The notes under the pieces: generated by a model
The model's input: the letters and a program-made list of their open reading frames with translations, nothing else
Databases searched by the model: none
Told to the model about the DNA's origin: nothing
Part shown: in pieces, positions 1-5,244 of the stretch
How positions within the stretch are numbered: the stretch's first letter is position 1
Layout of the letters: every line of letters starts with the position of its first letter
Assembly (NCBI GenBank): GCA_031271075.1
Contig: JAISWN010000216.1
Span: 1-6,897 of the forward strand
Source of the DNA: Treponema sp.
GTDB lineage: Bacteria; Spirochaetota; Spirochaetia; Treponematales; Breznakiellaceae
Length of the DNA stretch: 6,897 nt
Direction: 5' to 3'
Position numbers and translations under genes: made by a program

Positions 1-5
1 AAAAT

Positions 6-986
6 ATGCCTATTAAAACATCCATACGCAAAGAAACTATCCCCTTGTTTAATGAGGAGACAGCCAATTTTCCTCTTGAAACATCAGATGTTTATAATCT
101 GGTTATTGACCGGAGAAGAGTTGGAGTTTCCGTGCCGGCATATAGCAGAAGAAACGGCTTGTTGTTTACCGGAAACAGCCTCCATTGGTTGAAATTGATA
201 GAAACGGATTCTGTTGATTTAATATTTGCCGACCCTCCTTACAATATTCAGAAAGCTTCATGGGATAGATTTGATTCGCAGGAACAATACATAAGCTGGT
301 CAATGGATTGGATACGTGAGGCCGCTCGTATCTTGAAACCGGAGGGGACGCTTTATATTTGCGGATTTAGTGAAATTTTAGCGGATCTGAAACACCCGGC
401 AATGAGATTTTTTGTGGACTGTAAATGGTTGATTTGGTATTACCGCAACAAAGCCAATTTAGGAAAAGACTGGGGACGGTCGCATGAAAGTATTTTGCAT
501 CTGCGTAAATCAAAACATTTTACCATGAATACAGACAATATCCGGGTTCCTTACAGCGAACATACCTTAAAATACCCGGAGCATCCGCAGGCGGAAACCA
601 GTCAATACGGGAATGGCACGAAAAACACGCAATTATGGAAACCGCATCCCATGGGCGCAAAACCAAAAGACGTTATTGAGATACCGACAACCTGTAATGG
701 CATGGGAGAAAAAACGGAACATCCAACACAAAAGCCGGAAGAATTATTGCGGAAGATACTGCTTGCTTCAAGTAACCAGGGCGATATTGTGTTAGACCCT
801 TTTTCCGGTTCAGGCACAACGCTTGTAGTTGCCGAACAACTTGGGCGCAAATGGGTTGGCTGTGAAATGAACGAAGAATATAATACATGGGCAATCAATA
901 GAATTGATACCGTTACCCGTCGCACGGTTTCCGAATGGATAGAATATGACAAATTAAACGCAAAGCGAAGGGAATCGATACGATGA
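6..986 (+). CDS. DNA methyltransferase of a type II restriction-modification system (beta-class amino-methyltransferase)
   Basis: Probably transfers a methyl group from S-adenosylmethionine to an exocyclic amino group (N6-adenine or N4-cytosine), protecting the host from the nuclease encoded just downstream. Seen in the 326-residue protein: a GNSLHWLK block (56-63), the catalytic DPPY motif (76-79), a WGRSHESIL block (156-164), HPTQKP (239-244), and the AdoMet-binding DPFSGSGTT motif (264-272). The catalytic motif precedes the AdoMet motif, which is the beta-class order. The segment between (about 140-235) would hold the target-recognition region. DPPY favours adenine but does not exclude cytosine. 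The length is normal for a stand-alone methylase. The ATG at 6 is only five bases from the window edge, so a start further upstream cannot be excluded. The stop overlaps an ATG (ATGA, 983-986), so the downstream gene is probably translationally coupled. The AT-rich composition, unlike the genes at the right, suggests acquisition by transfer. Confidence 0.93.
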   Translation: MPIKTSIRKETIPLFNEETANFPLETSDVYNLVIDRRRVGVSVPAYSRRNGLLFTGNSLHWLKLIETDSVDLIFADPPYNIQKASWDRFDSQEQYISWSMDWIREAARILKPEGTLYICGFSEILADLKHPAMRFFVDCKWLIWYYRNKANLGKDWGRSHESILHLRKSKHFTMNTDNIRVPYSEHTLKYPEHPQAETSQYGNGTKNTQLWKPHPMGAKPKDVIEIPTTCNGMGEKTEHPTQKPEELLRKILLASSNQGDIVLDPFSGSGTTLVVAEQLGRKWVGCEMNEEYNTWAINRIDTVTRRTVSEWIEYDKLNAKRRESIR

Positions 987-1039
987 AACTATCGGAATTG
1001 CTGGAATATGCCAGAGACAAAACCAATTTCACCACTTAA
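983..1039 (+). CDS. 18-codon ORF overlapping the methylase stop; leader peptide or displaced nuclease N-terminus
   Basis: The frame reads MKLSELLEYARDKTNFTT and then TAA at 1037-1039. Its ATG overlaps the methylase stop as ATGA. It has the best ribosome-binding site in the junction (GAAGGGA, 967-973, nine bases before the ATG). The peptide looks like the amphipathic start of a real protein rather than noise. A single-base +1 slip at 1035-1038 would join it to the nuclease frame and give a protein of about 247 residues. Two readings remain: it is the true nuclease start broken by an indel or rescued by recoding, or it is a coupling minigene that brings ribosomes to ATG 1050. The sequence alone does not decide. 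Confidence 0.45.
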   Translation: MKLSELLEYARDKTNFTT

Positions 1040-1727
1040 CAACAATTTAATGATTTCAGCAAATGAATTTTCAAATTCGAAAGATACTTTTGTTTACGCG
1101 ATGAAGCACATAAAAGACATAAAGCATAAACTTGAGATACGGCAGACAATAAACAAGTTTATTTATACGTGCCAGCAATCAATAGGCGCAACGCTTGATG
1201 CTTTGCCCGCCGGAGAAAGCAGCACGGCGCGGAAAATAAATGGCGACTTGTTTGAACGCTATGTTCGGCTTATTTTAATGGAATTAGGATTATCTGTTAG
1301 AGACGGTATCGTTCCAGTTCCTGTAATTGTAAATGGAGAAACATTATTTCAAATGGTTTATCAGCATGACCTTATTATAGAAAATGGAAAAACAATAAAA
1401 GTGATTGGTTCTGTAAAAACCTCCAGCAAGGACAGGCTGGACAAAATATTTATAGACAAATTTTTATATAACCGCCTGACAAATAGTGAAACTCCGCATT
1501 TTGCCGTATTCTTACATGATGTTCAAAGAAAGGGAAAAGAGCCGAATTTCGGCGTTAACACCACGTTTTTAACCGGACACTTTAAGGGATATACCGTAAA
1601 GTTAAATCCGTTAGACGGTGTATATTACTGTGATTTACGTCCGGTAATGTACTCAGACTCAATATTAAAAGAGCATATAAAAACATTAGATTGTTTGTTA
1701 ATTGATGATATATGGAAATTTCTATAA
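1008..1727 (+). CDS. Putative type II restriction endonuclease, PD-(D/E)XK fold (start uncertain)
   Basis: Probable nuclease partner of the methylase immediately upstream. In the 239-residue reading from ATG 1008, residues 79-87 (GDLFERYVR) give an acidic helix with E83. D121 in HDLII is followed 16 residues later by K137 in IGSVKTSSKDR. This E...D...xVK spacing fits a PD-(D/E)XK catalytic site, and the SVKTSSKDR block resembles those of other type II enzymes. Downstream blocks LDKIFIDKFLYNR and NPLDGVYYCDLRP are well formed but I cannot tie them to a family. A ScaI-type enzyme is one unverified possibility. There is no signal peptide or membrane segment. The start is unclear: ATG 1008 and ATG 1050 (same frame) both lack a good ribosome-binding site. 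The ATG with a good site (983) is in another frame and stops after 18 codons. The gene may therefore carry a frameshift near its N-terminus. It is AT-rich like the methylase. The nuclease role rests on context plus the D/K motif. Confidence 0.72.
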   Translation: MPETKPISPLNNNLMISANEFSNSKDTFVYAMKHIKDIKHKLEIRQTINKFIYTCQQSIGATLDALPAGESSTARKINGDLFERYVRLILMELGLSVRDGIVPVPVIVNGETLFQMVYQHDLIIENGKTIKVIGSVKTSSKDRLDKIFIDKFLYNRLTNSETPHFAVFLHDVQRKGKEPNFGVNTTFLTGHFKGYTVKLNPLDGVYYCDLRPVMYSDSILKEHIKTLDCLLIDDIWKFL

Positions 1728-1763
1728 GAAAACATTTGGTAAAATGCCCGCACTTCGTATAAC

Positions 1764-1782
1764 GAGGCTGTCGAATAAGTCC
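1764..1782. mobile_element. Possible solitary insertion-sequence terminal repeat
   Basis: GAGGCTGTCGAATAAGTCC resembles the ends of many transposase-carrying elements, which often begin GAGGCTGTC followed by an AAAAGTC-like run. It lies 36 bases after the nuclease stop, where the AT-rich segment ends. No inverted partner (GGACTTATTCGACAGCCTC or a close variant) and no transposase are visible in the window. At most this is one surviving end of an element. Confidence 0.25.
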
Positions 1783-1783
1783 G

Positions 1784-1812
1784 TTTCAAGGTGTTAAGAC
1801 ACTATATATAGT
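1784..1812 (+). promoter_or_regulatory. Candidate sigma-70 promoter overlapping the first NrdR box
   Basis: A weak -35 (TTTCAA, 1784-1789) is followed after 17 bases by a good -10 (TATAGT, 1807-1812). The -10 falls inside the first NrdR palindrome, so bound NrdR would block RNA polymerase. Transcription would start near 1819 and run rightward into the non-coding leader, since leftward is only the 3' end of the nuclease gene. Confidence 0.45.
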
Positions 1813-1814
1813 GT
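1799..1814. promoter_or_regulatory. NrdR box 1
   Basis: ACACTATATATAGTGT is a perfect 16-bp palindrome and agrees fully with the established NrdR-box consensus (acaCwAtATaTwGtgt). NrdR is the ATP/dATP-sensing repressor of ribonucleotide reductase genes. A second, imperfect copy lies 32 bp downstream, which is the characteristic paired arrangement. Confidence 0.85.
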
Positions 1815-1830
1815 GTAGTTGGCACGAAAT

Positions 1831-1846
1831 ACACCATATATAGTGG
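1831..1846. promoter_or_regulatory. NrdR box 2
   Basis: ACACCATATATAGTGG differs from box 1 at two positions. Exactly 16 bp separate the boxes (1815-1830), so their centres are 32 bp apart, close to three helical turns. Both sites would face the same side of the helix, as is typical for NrdR-regulated promoters. The pairing greatly strengthens the call for each box. Confidence 0.82.
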
Positions 1847-1847
1847 T

Positions 1848-1885
1848 TGTTGGGCCGTTTGAAGACTTTTCCGGCAGTCCCAACA
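1848..1885 (+). other. Leader stem-loop
   Basis: TGTTGGG (1848-1854) pairs perfectly with CCCAACA (1879-1885) across a 24-base interior. It would be the first structure in a transcript from the NrdR-box promoter. It may belong to the basal stem region of the leader RNA that follows. Its role is unknown. Confidence 0.4.
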
Positions 1886-1950
1886 GGTCTGTTAGCGCTT
1901 TTTTGTCCTGCAGGCCTTACTGGGCCGATAGGCGGCTCGGGCTACAGCCG

Positions 1951-2130
1951 GAACGGTATGGGTGGTTTTTTGCTTTCATCCGTGCCGCGGGGGAGCTTCA
2001 GGGCGGTTAAAAAAGGATTAAACCGCCGGGTGCAACCACTTCGGGAGAACAACATGCCCCGCTGCTTGCGGCGGGCGTTGATTTCGGGCCCCCGCCAAAC
2101 GGTTAAAAGTAAATGCCGATGCCCTGCCTG
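1951..2130 (+). promoter_or_regulatory. Structured leader RNA with cobalamin-riboswitch-like blocks (degenerate or variant)
   Basis: Several blocks follow the order of a cobalamin riboswitch. A hairpin CGGTATGGGTG / CATCCGTGCCG (1954-1964 / 1977-1987) has 11 pairs, three of them G-U. TTAAAAAAGGATTAAA (2007-2022) resembles the UUAAAAGGGAA joining segment. CCGGGTGCAACC (2026-2037), closed by CGGG (2042-2045), resembles the GGUGaAAuCC element. TGCCCCGCTGCTTGCGG (2055-2071) resembles the B12-box CCCGCcaCUGU...CGG. GCCGATGCCCTGCCTGAAA (2115-2133) resembles the 3' GCCAGaaGACCUGCC element. None matches perfectly, so it may be divergent, decayed or a look-alike. Placement behind NrdR boxes fits the known pairing of NrdR and B12 control on ribonucleotide reductase genes. 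A 25-codon frame at 2054, preceded by GGGAG, lies inside it. I regard that as accidental because it overlaps the structure and resembles no known protein. Confidence 0.4.
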
Positions 2131-2144
2131 AAACCTTTGGTTTC
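2130..2144 (+). other. Short hairpin after the leader, possible expression platform
   Basis: GAAACC-TTT-GGTTTC is a perfect 6-bp hairpin. It immediately follows the CTGCC element of the riboswitch-like leader. It is followed by TTGGACAAATTTTTC rather than a clean U-tract, so it would be a weak terminator at best. Confidence 0.3.
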
Positions 2145-2150
2145 TTGGAC

Positions 2151-2186
2151 AAATTTTTCAAATTTTTCAATTTTTTTTGAAAAAAC
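2151..2186. repeat. AT-rich direct and inverted repeat
   Basis: AAATTTTTC occurs twice in tandem (2151-2159, 2160-2168). The second copy runs into an inverted repeat, TTTTTCAA / TTGAAAAA, around 2163-2183. The stretch marks an abrupt composition change between the GC-rich leader and the AT-rich block at 2187-2260. It could be an upstream promoter element or a weak terminator. Confidence 0.45.
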
Positions 2187-2188
2187 CC

Positions 2189-2232
2189 TTTACAAAATTC
2201 TTTATTGGTGGTATGTTAGTTATATCTAATAT
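2189..2232 (+). promoter_or_regulatory. Candidate promoter(s) for the downstream non-coding transcript
   Basis: Two overlapping sigma-70-like arrangements occur. TTTACA (2189-2194) is 17 bases from TATGTT (2212-2217). TTGGTG (2205-2210) is 16 bases from TAATAT (2227-2232). Either would start transcription between about 2224 and 2240, just before a run of strong RNA hairpins ending at 2462. AT-rich DNA gives such matches easily, so this is suggestive only. Confidence 0.35.
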
Positions 2233-2239
2233 AGTTAGC

Positions 2240-2462
2240 CAAAACTTACTATATCGGATTTTGAGTGTGCTGGGGGAAGGATCATCCGCCTCTCTCCGAT
2301 TCTGCCCCCGGCTAAGCTCAAAAGGTAGGTGCCGGGTCCGCCCGGTTTTCTGGTGTCTGTCCGCAAAGCTGGTTCCTTTCCGGACAGACCACTCTCCATT
2401 CGTTGACCCGGTTTTCCGGCAGGCTTGCGCGTCGCGCAGGCCCGCGGAAGGCCGGGTTTTTT
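2240..2462 (+). ncRNA. Putative structured non-coding RNA of unknown family
   Basis: Between the candidate promoter and a strong intrinsic terminator lie three hairpins and no credible reading frame. Hairpin 1 (2259-2323) is long: TTTTGAG/CTCAAAA, then GCTGGGGG/CCCCCGGC, then AGGATC/GATTCT, 21 pairs in all with small internal loops. Hairpin 2 (2332-2345) is CCGGG-TCCG-CCCGG. Hairpin 3 (2355-2389) is GTCTGTCCG/CGGACAGAC around a 17-base loop. The terminator follows. I do not recognise 6S RNA, SRP RNA, tmRNA or RNase P signatures. The paired arms and terminal U-run argue for a real transcript of about 220 nt. It could also be the distal part of a longer RNA started at the NrdR-box promoter. It converges on the kinase gene. 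Confidence 0.45.
2407..2462 (+). terminator. Intrinsic (rho-independent) terminator
   Basis: A long hairpin has an outer arm CCCGG/CCGGG (2407-2411 / 2452-2456), TTCC/GGAA in the middle, and an inner stem GGCTTGCGC/GCGCAGGCC (2422-2430 / 2434-2442, one G-U) on a GTC loop. TTTTTT follows directly (2457-2462). The U-tract is on the plus strand only, so the hairpin ends a rightward transcript. There is no plus-strand protein gene for it to serve after 1727. Confidence 0.82.
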
Positions 2463-2479
2463 ATTCGTGCCGGGGGGTC

Positions 2480-2524
2480 GGACTTGCTCGGCAAGTCCGC
2501 TTGACTTGCTCCGCAAGTCCGCTT
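2480..2524. repeat. Tandem pair of 22-bp hairpin-forming repeats
   Basis: Two adjacent 22-bp units (2481-2502 and 2503-2524) differ at a single base (G2490 versus C2512). Each contains a perfect inverted repeat, GACTTGC-tcg-GCAAGTC in the first and GACTTGC-tcc-GCAAGTC in the second, followed by CGCTT. The first is extended by one pair (G2480/C2498). They lie in the spacer between the convergent non-coding transcript and the kinase gene. There is no spacer between units and only two copies, so this is not a CRISPR array. Confidence 0.8.
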
Positions 2525-2548
2525 AATACCCCGCCGAACCGTAGGGAC

Positions 2549-2580
2549 CGCGGGCCTTTTGAATTTGGCCCCCCGCGCGT
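2549..2580 (-). other. GC-rich hairpin downstream of the kinase stop
   Basis: CGCGGGCC and GGCCCCCCGCG flank TTTTGAATTT, giving a stem of about eight G-C pairs with a GGG bulge. It sits six bases beyond the kinase stop and would form at the 3' end of its mRNA. No U-tract follows on the minus strand, so it may act as a 3' stabiliser or a rho-type end rather than a classic terminator. Confidence 0.4.
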
Positions 2581-2585
2581 CAGGT

Positions 2586-5108
2586 TCAGGTTTTGGGAAG
2601 GTAGTTCCGCAGTTGTTCCAGGACCCCTTCAAAGTCCAGCGGTTTAGCCACATGGCCGTTCATTCCGGCCTCCAGGCATTTTTCCACATCCTCTTTGAAG
2701 ACGTTGGCGGTCATGGCAATAATGGGGATGGTCTTGGCGTTGGGGGCGGCAGAAGCCCGGATGGCCCGGGTAGCTTCGTAGCCGTCCATTTCGGGCATCT
2801 GTATATCCATAAAGATCATGTCAAAGGCTTCCGGGGAGGCATTGAAAATGCGAACCGCCATGGAGCCGTTTTCCACACATTCCACGGAAAGTTTCGTGGG
2901 TTCCAGGAGGGCAAGGACTATCTCCCGGTTGAGTTCCACGTCTTCGGCAAGGAGGACGCGGCGGCCCGAAAAATCGTCCTGGTTTTCCGGCGAAGGAGCC
3001 GCCGGGGTTTCCCCCTGTTCCGGGAGATTTTCGTTCTCGCCCGCCGGGCCGCTTCCCGGAAAGACAAGCGCCGTTTTCCCCGCTTCCGGCTGGGAGCTTC
3101 TCCGCAGGGAAACCATAAAGGTAAAAACCGAACCCGTTCCCGGTTCGGACTCTACCCAGATAAGCCCCCCCATCATTTCCACAATGTTTTTTGAGATGGC
3201 AAGTCCCAAGCCGGTGCCGCCGTATTTGCGGGATGTGGAGGAGTCGGCCTGCGTAAAGGAGGAAAAAATCCGGGCCTGCTGTTCCGCGCTGATGCCTATC
3301 CCCGAATCGGCAACGCTTACCCTTATGACACAGGGATCCGCCTCCCCGGAAGAGGCCGCCGGTTTCTGCTTCTCCCGCTTTTCCGGCGGAACCGGGGAGG
3401 CGCCCTTCCCCGCGGCCGCAAACCCTTCCGTATCCAGGAAAGCTTCCAGACTAACGCTCCCCTGTTCGGGGGTAAACTTTACCGCGTTGGAAAGGAGGTT
3501 CACGATTATCTGGGACAGCCGCTGCTCGTCCCCGTAGAGGCTGTCGGGAATTTTCTCATCAATTTTTACCGTGAGCTTCTGGCTCTTCTCCTCCACGCGG
3601 AAGTTAATCACCGTCAAAGTCTTCTGGATCATCCGGGAAAAACTAAAATCCGCGAAGGAAAGCTCAAATTTATTTGCCTCTATCTTGGACATGTCAAGAA
3701 CATCGTTGATCAGGGACAGGAGATGGTTCGATGCCTCGCCTATCTTTTCCAGACAGTACCCCTTTCTTTCGATGTCCTCCGCCGCCTTGCCGATGGCGGT
3801 CATGCCGATAATCGCGTTCAGGGGGGTGCGCATCTCGTGGCTCATGTTGGCAAGGAAGCTGGTCTTCGCCTGGCTTGCCTGTTTAGCCTGTTCCAGGGCG
3901 GCGTTCCTTTCCTTTTCCCGTAGCGCCCGGATAGCCTCCCCGGCAATAACGCTGGATGCGGTGCTGACAAGCTGCCGGTCGCTTTCGCTCCAGATCCGGG
4001 TCCTGAATTCCTCCACCACCAGAACCGCCCAGAAGCGTCCGTCCACATAAAGGGGCGCCATGATAAAGGACTTAACCCCCACCACGGATATGGCGGCAAA
4101 GCGGGAAATTTTGCTTATATCGTTACAGTAGACAATAGGAATGTTCCCGTTCACCGGCTGCGTCCGGGGAAAATTTTTGTTAATAATATCGTTAAGCCCT
4201 TTCTTGACCGTATCGGTTACAGTCTTACTGCTGGAAGCCCAGACATAGGCGGCGTGGCTTACGGCGGAATCGGCCTCGGCAATGCTGACAACTATCCGCG
4301 CAACTTTAAGAAATTCGCCGGTTATCCTCAGCGACTCGTTGATCAGCGAGGCCGTATCTTCGGCGGTGATAAGGCTCCGGGCAAGCTGGGACATCAGGGC
4401 CTGCTGTTTAAAACGGCGGGAAAAACTCCGTTCCTTCCAGCGGTAGATATAGATAGTGCTTAGGCCGATGAAGAACATGAGGAAAAGAAAAACCATGGAC
4501 AAAAGGATGAGTTGTTTCCGCTGGGAATGGAGAAGCTCCTGATCGTTCACATCCACCCCGGCAACGGCGGCTACCCTTCCCTCCCGGTCAAAAACCGGGG
4601 CATAGGCGCTCATAATCCCGTTCCAGCCTTCCGCGTATTCCCCCGGAGGGGTAACAAAAGCCTTCCGCTCCCGCGCCGCCAGGAGCAATTCCGGCTCTTC
4701 CACCGGTTCCAGATCGCTTGCCAGATTTACTATCGTTTCAGGATCCGTATCGTTATCCACGATGTACCTGAAGAATTTCCCGTCTTCATCGATCCGGAGA
4801 TAGTAGGCGTAAAGCACCTGATTTTCTTCGGCAAAATCCATAAGCCGCCGCCGGATCTCCTGAAACAGGGGTTTCTCCATATCCTGGGGGATCTTTAGTT
4901 CCTCAAGTTCTTCCGCGCTTACTACAGAACTCAGGCTGCGGCTTGTGGTAAGGAGGCGCTGTTCGATATTCTCTTTCAGGTAAGATGAAATTGAACTGAT
5001 AAATATGCCGTCGTAAACGGAAATGATCAGAACAATAACCGCGGCAATGGAAAAAAGAATTACTACGATGTTTTCAAAAATCTTCTTTCGGAGTACTGCC
5101 GCTATCAT
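2586..5108 (-). CDS. Hybrid sensor histidine kinase with Cache-like sensor, GAF-like, HisKA, HATPase and receiver domains
   Basis: An inner-membrane sensor kinase that would autophosphorylate on histidine and pass phosphate to its own receiver. Numbering is from ATG 5108 (840 residues). TM1 is about 13-36 and TM2 about 199-222. They enclose a Cache-like sensor of about 160 residues (YAYYLRIDEDGKF, MSAYAPVFD). A GAF-like region spans about 237-392. A helix leads into HisKA with H424 in NMSHEMRTPLNAII. The HATPase has N537/N541 (NLLSNAVKF), DSGIGI (601-606) and GGTGLGLAI (630-638). The receiver (about 717-832) has E722/D723, phospho-acceptor D768 (FMDIQMP), T800 and K822. All catalytic residues are present. 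A proline- and lysine-rich stretch of about 35 residues (558-592) interrupts the HATPase before its G1 box. I prefer ATG 5108 (AGAGGG at 5121-5126) to the in-frame TTG at 5132, which has no such site. No HPt domain or partner regulator is visible, so its output target is unknown. Confidence 0.93.
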   Translation of the reverse strand: MIAAVLRKKIFENIVVILFSIAAVIVLIISVYDGIFISSISSYLKENIEQRLLTTSRSLSSVVSAEELEELKIPQDMEKPLFQEIRRRLMDFAEENQVLYAYYLRIDEDGKFFRYIVDNDTDPETIVNLASDLEPVEEPELLLAARERKAFVTPPGEYAEGWNGIMSAYAPVFDREGRVAAVAGVDVNDQELLHSQRKQLILLSMVFLFLMFFIGLSTIYIYRWKERSFSRRFKQQALMSQLARSLITAEDTASLINESLRITGEFLKVARIVVSIAEADSAVSHAAYVWASSSKTVTDTVKKGLNDIINKNFPRTQPVNGNIPIVYCNDISKISRFAAISVVGVKSFIMAPLYVDGRFWAVLVVEEFRTRIWSESDRQLVSTASSVIAGEAIRALREKERNAALEQAKQASQAKTSFLANMSHEMRTPLNAIIGMTAIGKAAEDIERKGYCLEKIGEASNHLLSLINDVLDMSKIEANKFELSFADFSFSRMIQKTLTVINFRVEEKSQKLTVKIDEKIPDSLYGDEQRLSQIIVNLLSNAVKFTPEQGSVSLEAFLDTEGFAAAGKGASPVPPEKREKQKPAASSGEADPCVIRVSVADSGIGISAEQQARIFSSFTQADSSTSRKYGGTGLGLAISKNIVEMMGGLIWVESEPGTGSVFTFMVSLRRSSQPEAGKTALVFPGSGPAGENENLPEQGETPAAPSPENQDDFSGRRVLLAEDVELNREIVLALLEPTKLSVECVENGSMAVRIFNASPEAFDMIFMDIQMPEMDGYEATRAIRASAAPNAKTIPIIAMTANVFKEDVEKCLEAGMNGHVAKPLDFEGVLEQLRNYLPKT

Positions 5109-5196
5109 TGTTCTTACAGGCCCTCTTAACAACGGAAAGGGACTTTTCCAGGAGCCGGTTCGGGATTTTTTGCTCAGGGCGCCTTTCAGACTCCCA

Positions 5197-5227
5197 TCGA
5201 ACTTTAGTTCGACGAACCAAAGGTTCG
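5197..5227. repeat. Two back-to-back perfect hairpins
   Basis: TCGAACT-TT-AGTTCGA (5197-5212) is followed with no gap by CGAACC-AAA-GGTTCG (5213-5227). The two stems share the CGAAC/GTTCG core and look like diverged copies of one unit. The style (short perfect stem, two- or three-base loop, tandem placement) matches the repeat pair at 2480-2524, although the sequence differs. Confidence 0.7.
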
Positions 5228-5244
5228 CGGAGCCGGTTAATCGT

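Noticed and set aside
1740..1785. Integron attC-like site around CGTATAACG
   Set aside because: No paired inverse core site and no integrase are present. The core does not fit the attC consensus.
1819..1838. Sigma-54 promoter (TTGGCAC at 1819-1825)
   Set aside because: The -12 element is absent: after TGGCAC and five bases the sequence is ACAC rather than TTGC.
1819..2131. Overlapping plus-strand frames of 63 and 94 codons after the NrdR boxes
   Set aside because: Both run through strong RNA hairpins, show no recognisable motifs or convincing start sites, and overlap one another in different frames.
1840..2470. tmRNA, RNase P RNA, 6S RNA or SRP RNA
   Set aside because: None of their conserved core sequences (for example GAGGAAAGTCC or a tRNA-like T-arm) is visible.
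2480..2524. CRISPR array
   Set aside because: There are only two units, directly abutting with no spacers, and no cas genes nearby.
2177..2647. 156-codon plus-strand frame beginning TTG at 2177
   Set aside because: It runs through the terminator and hairpins and into the kinase gene, and its sequence has no protein-like pattern or match to ribonucleotide reductase N-termini.
2235..2653. Minus-strand frames of 93 and 111 codons downstream of the kinase
   Set aside because: They follow GC-rich palindromes, and one overlaps the kinase C-terminus in another frame. No domain or ribosome-binding site supports them.
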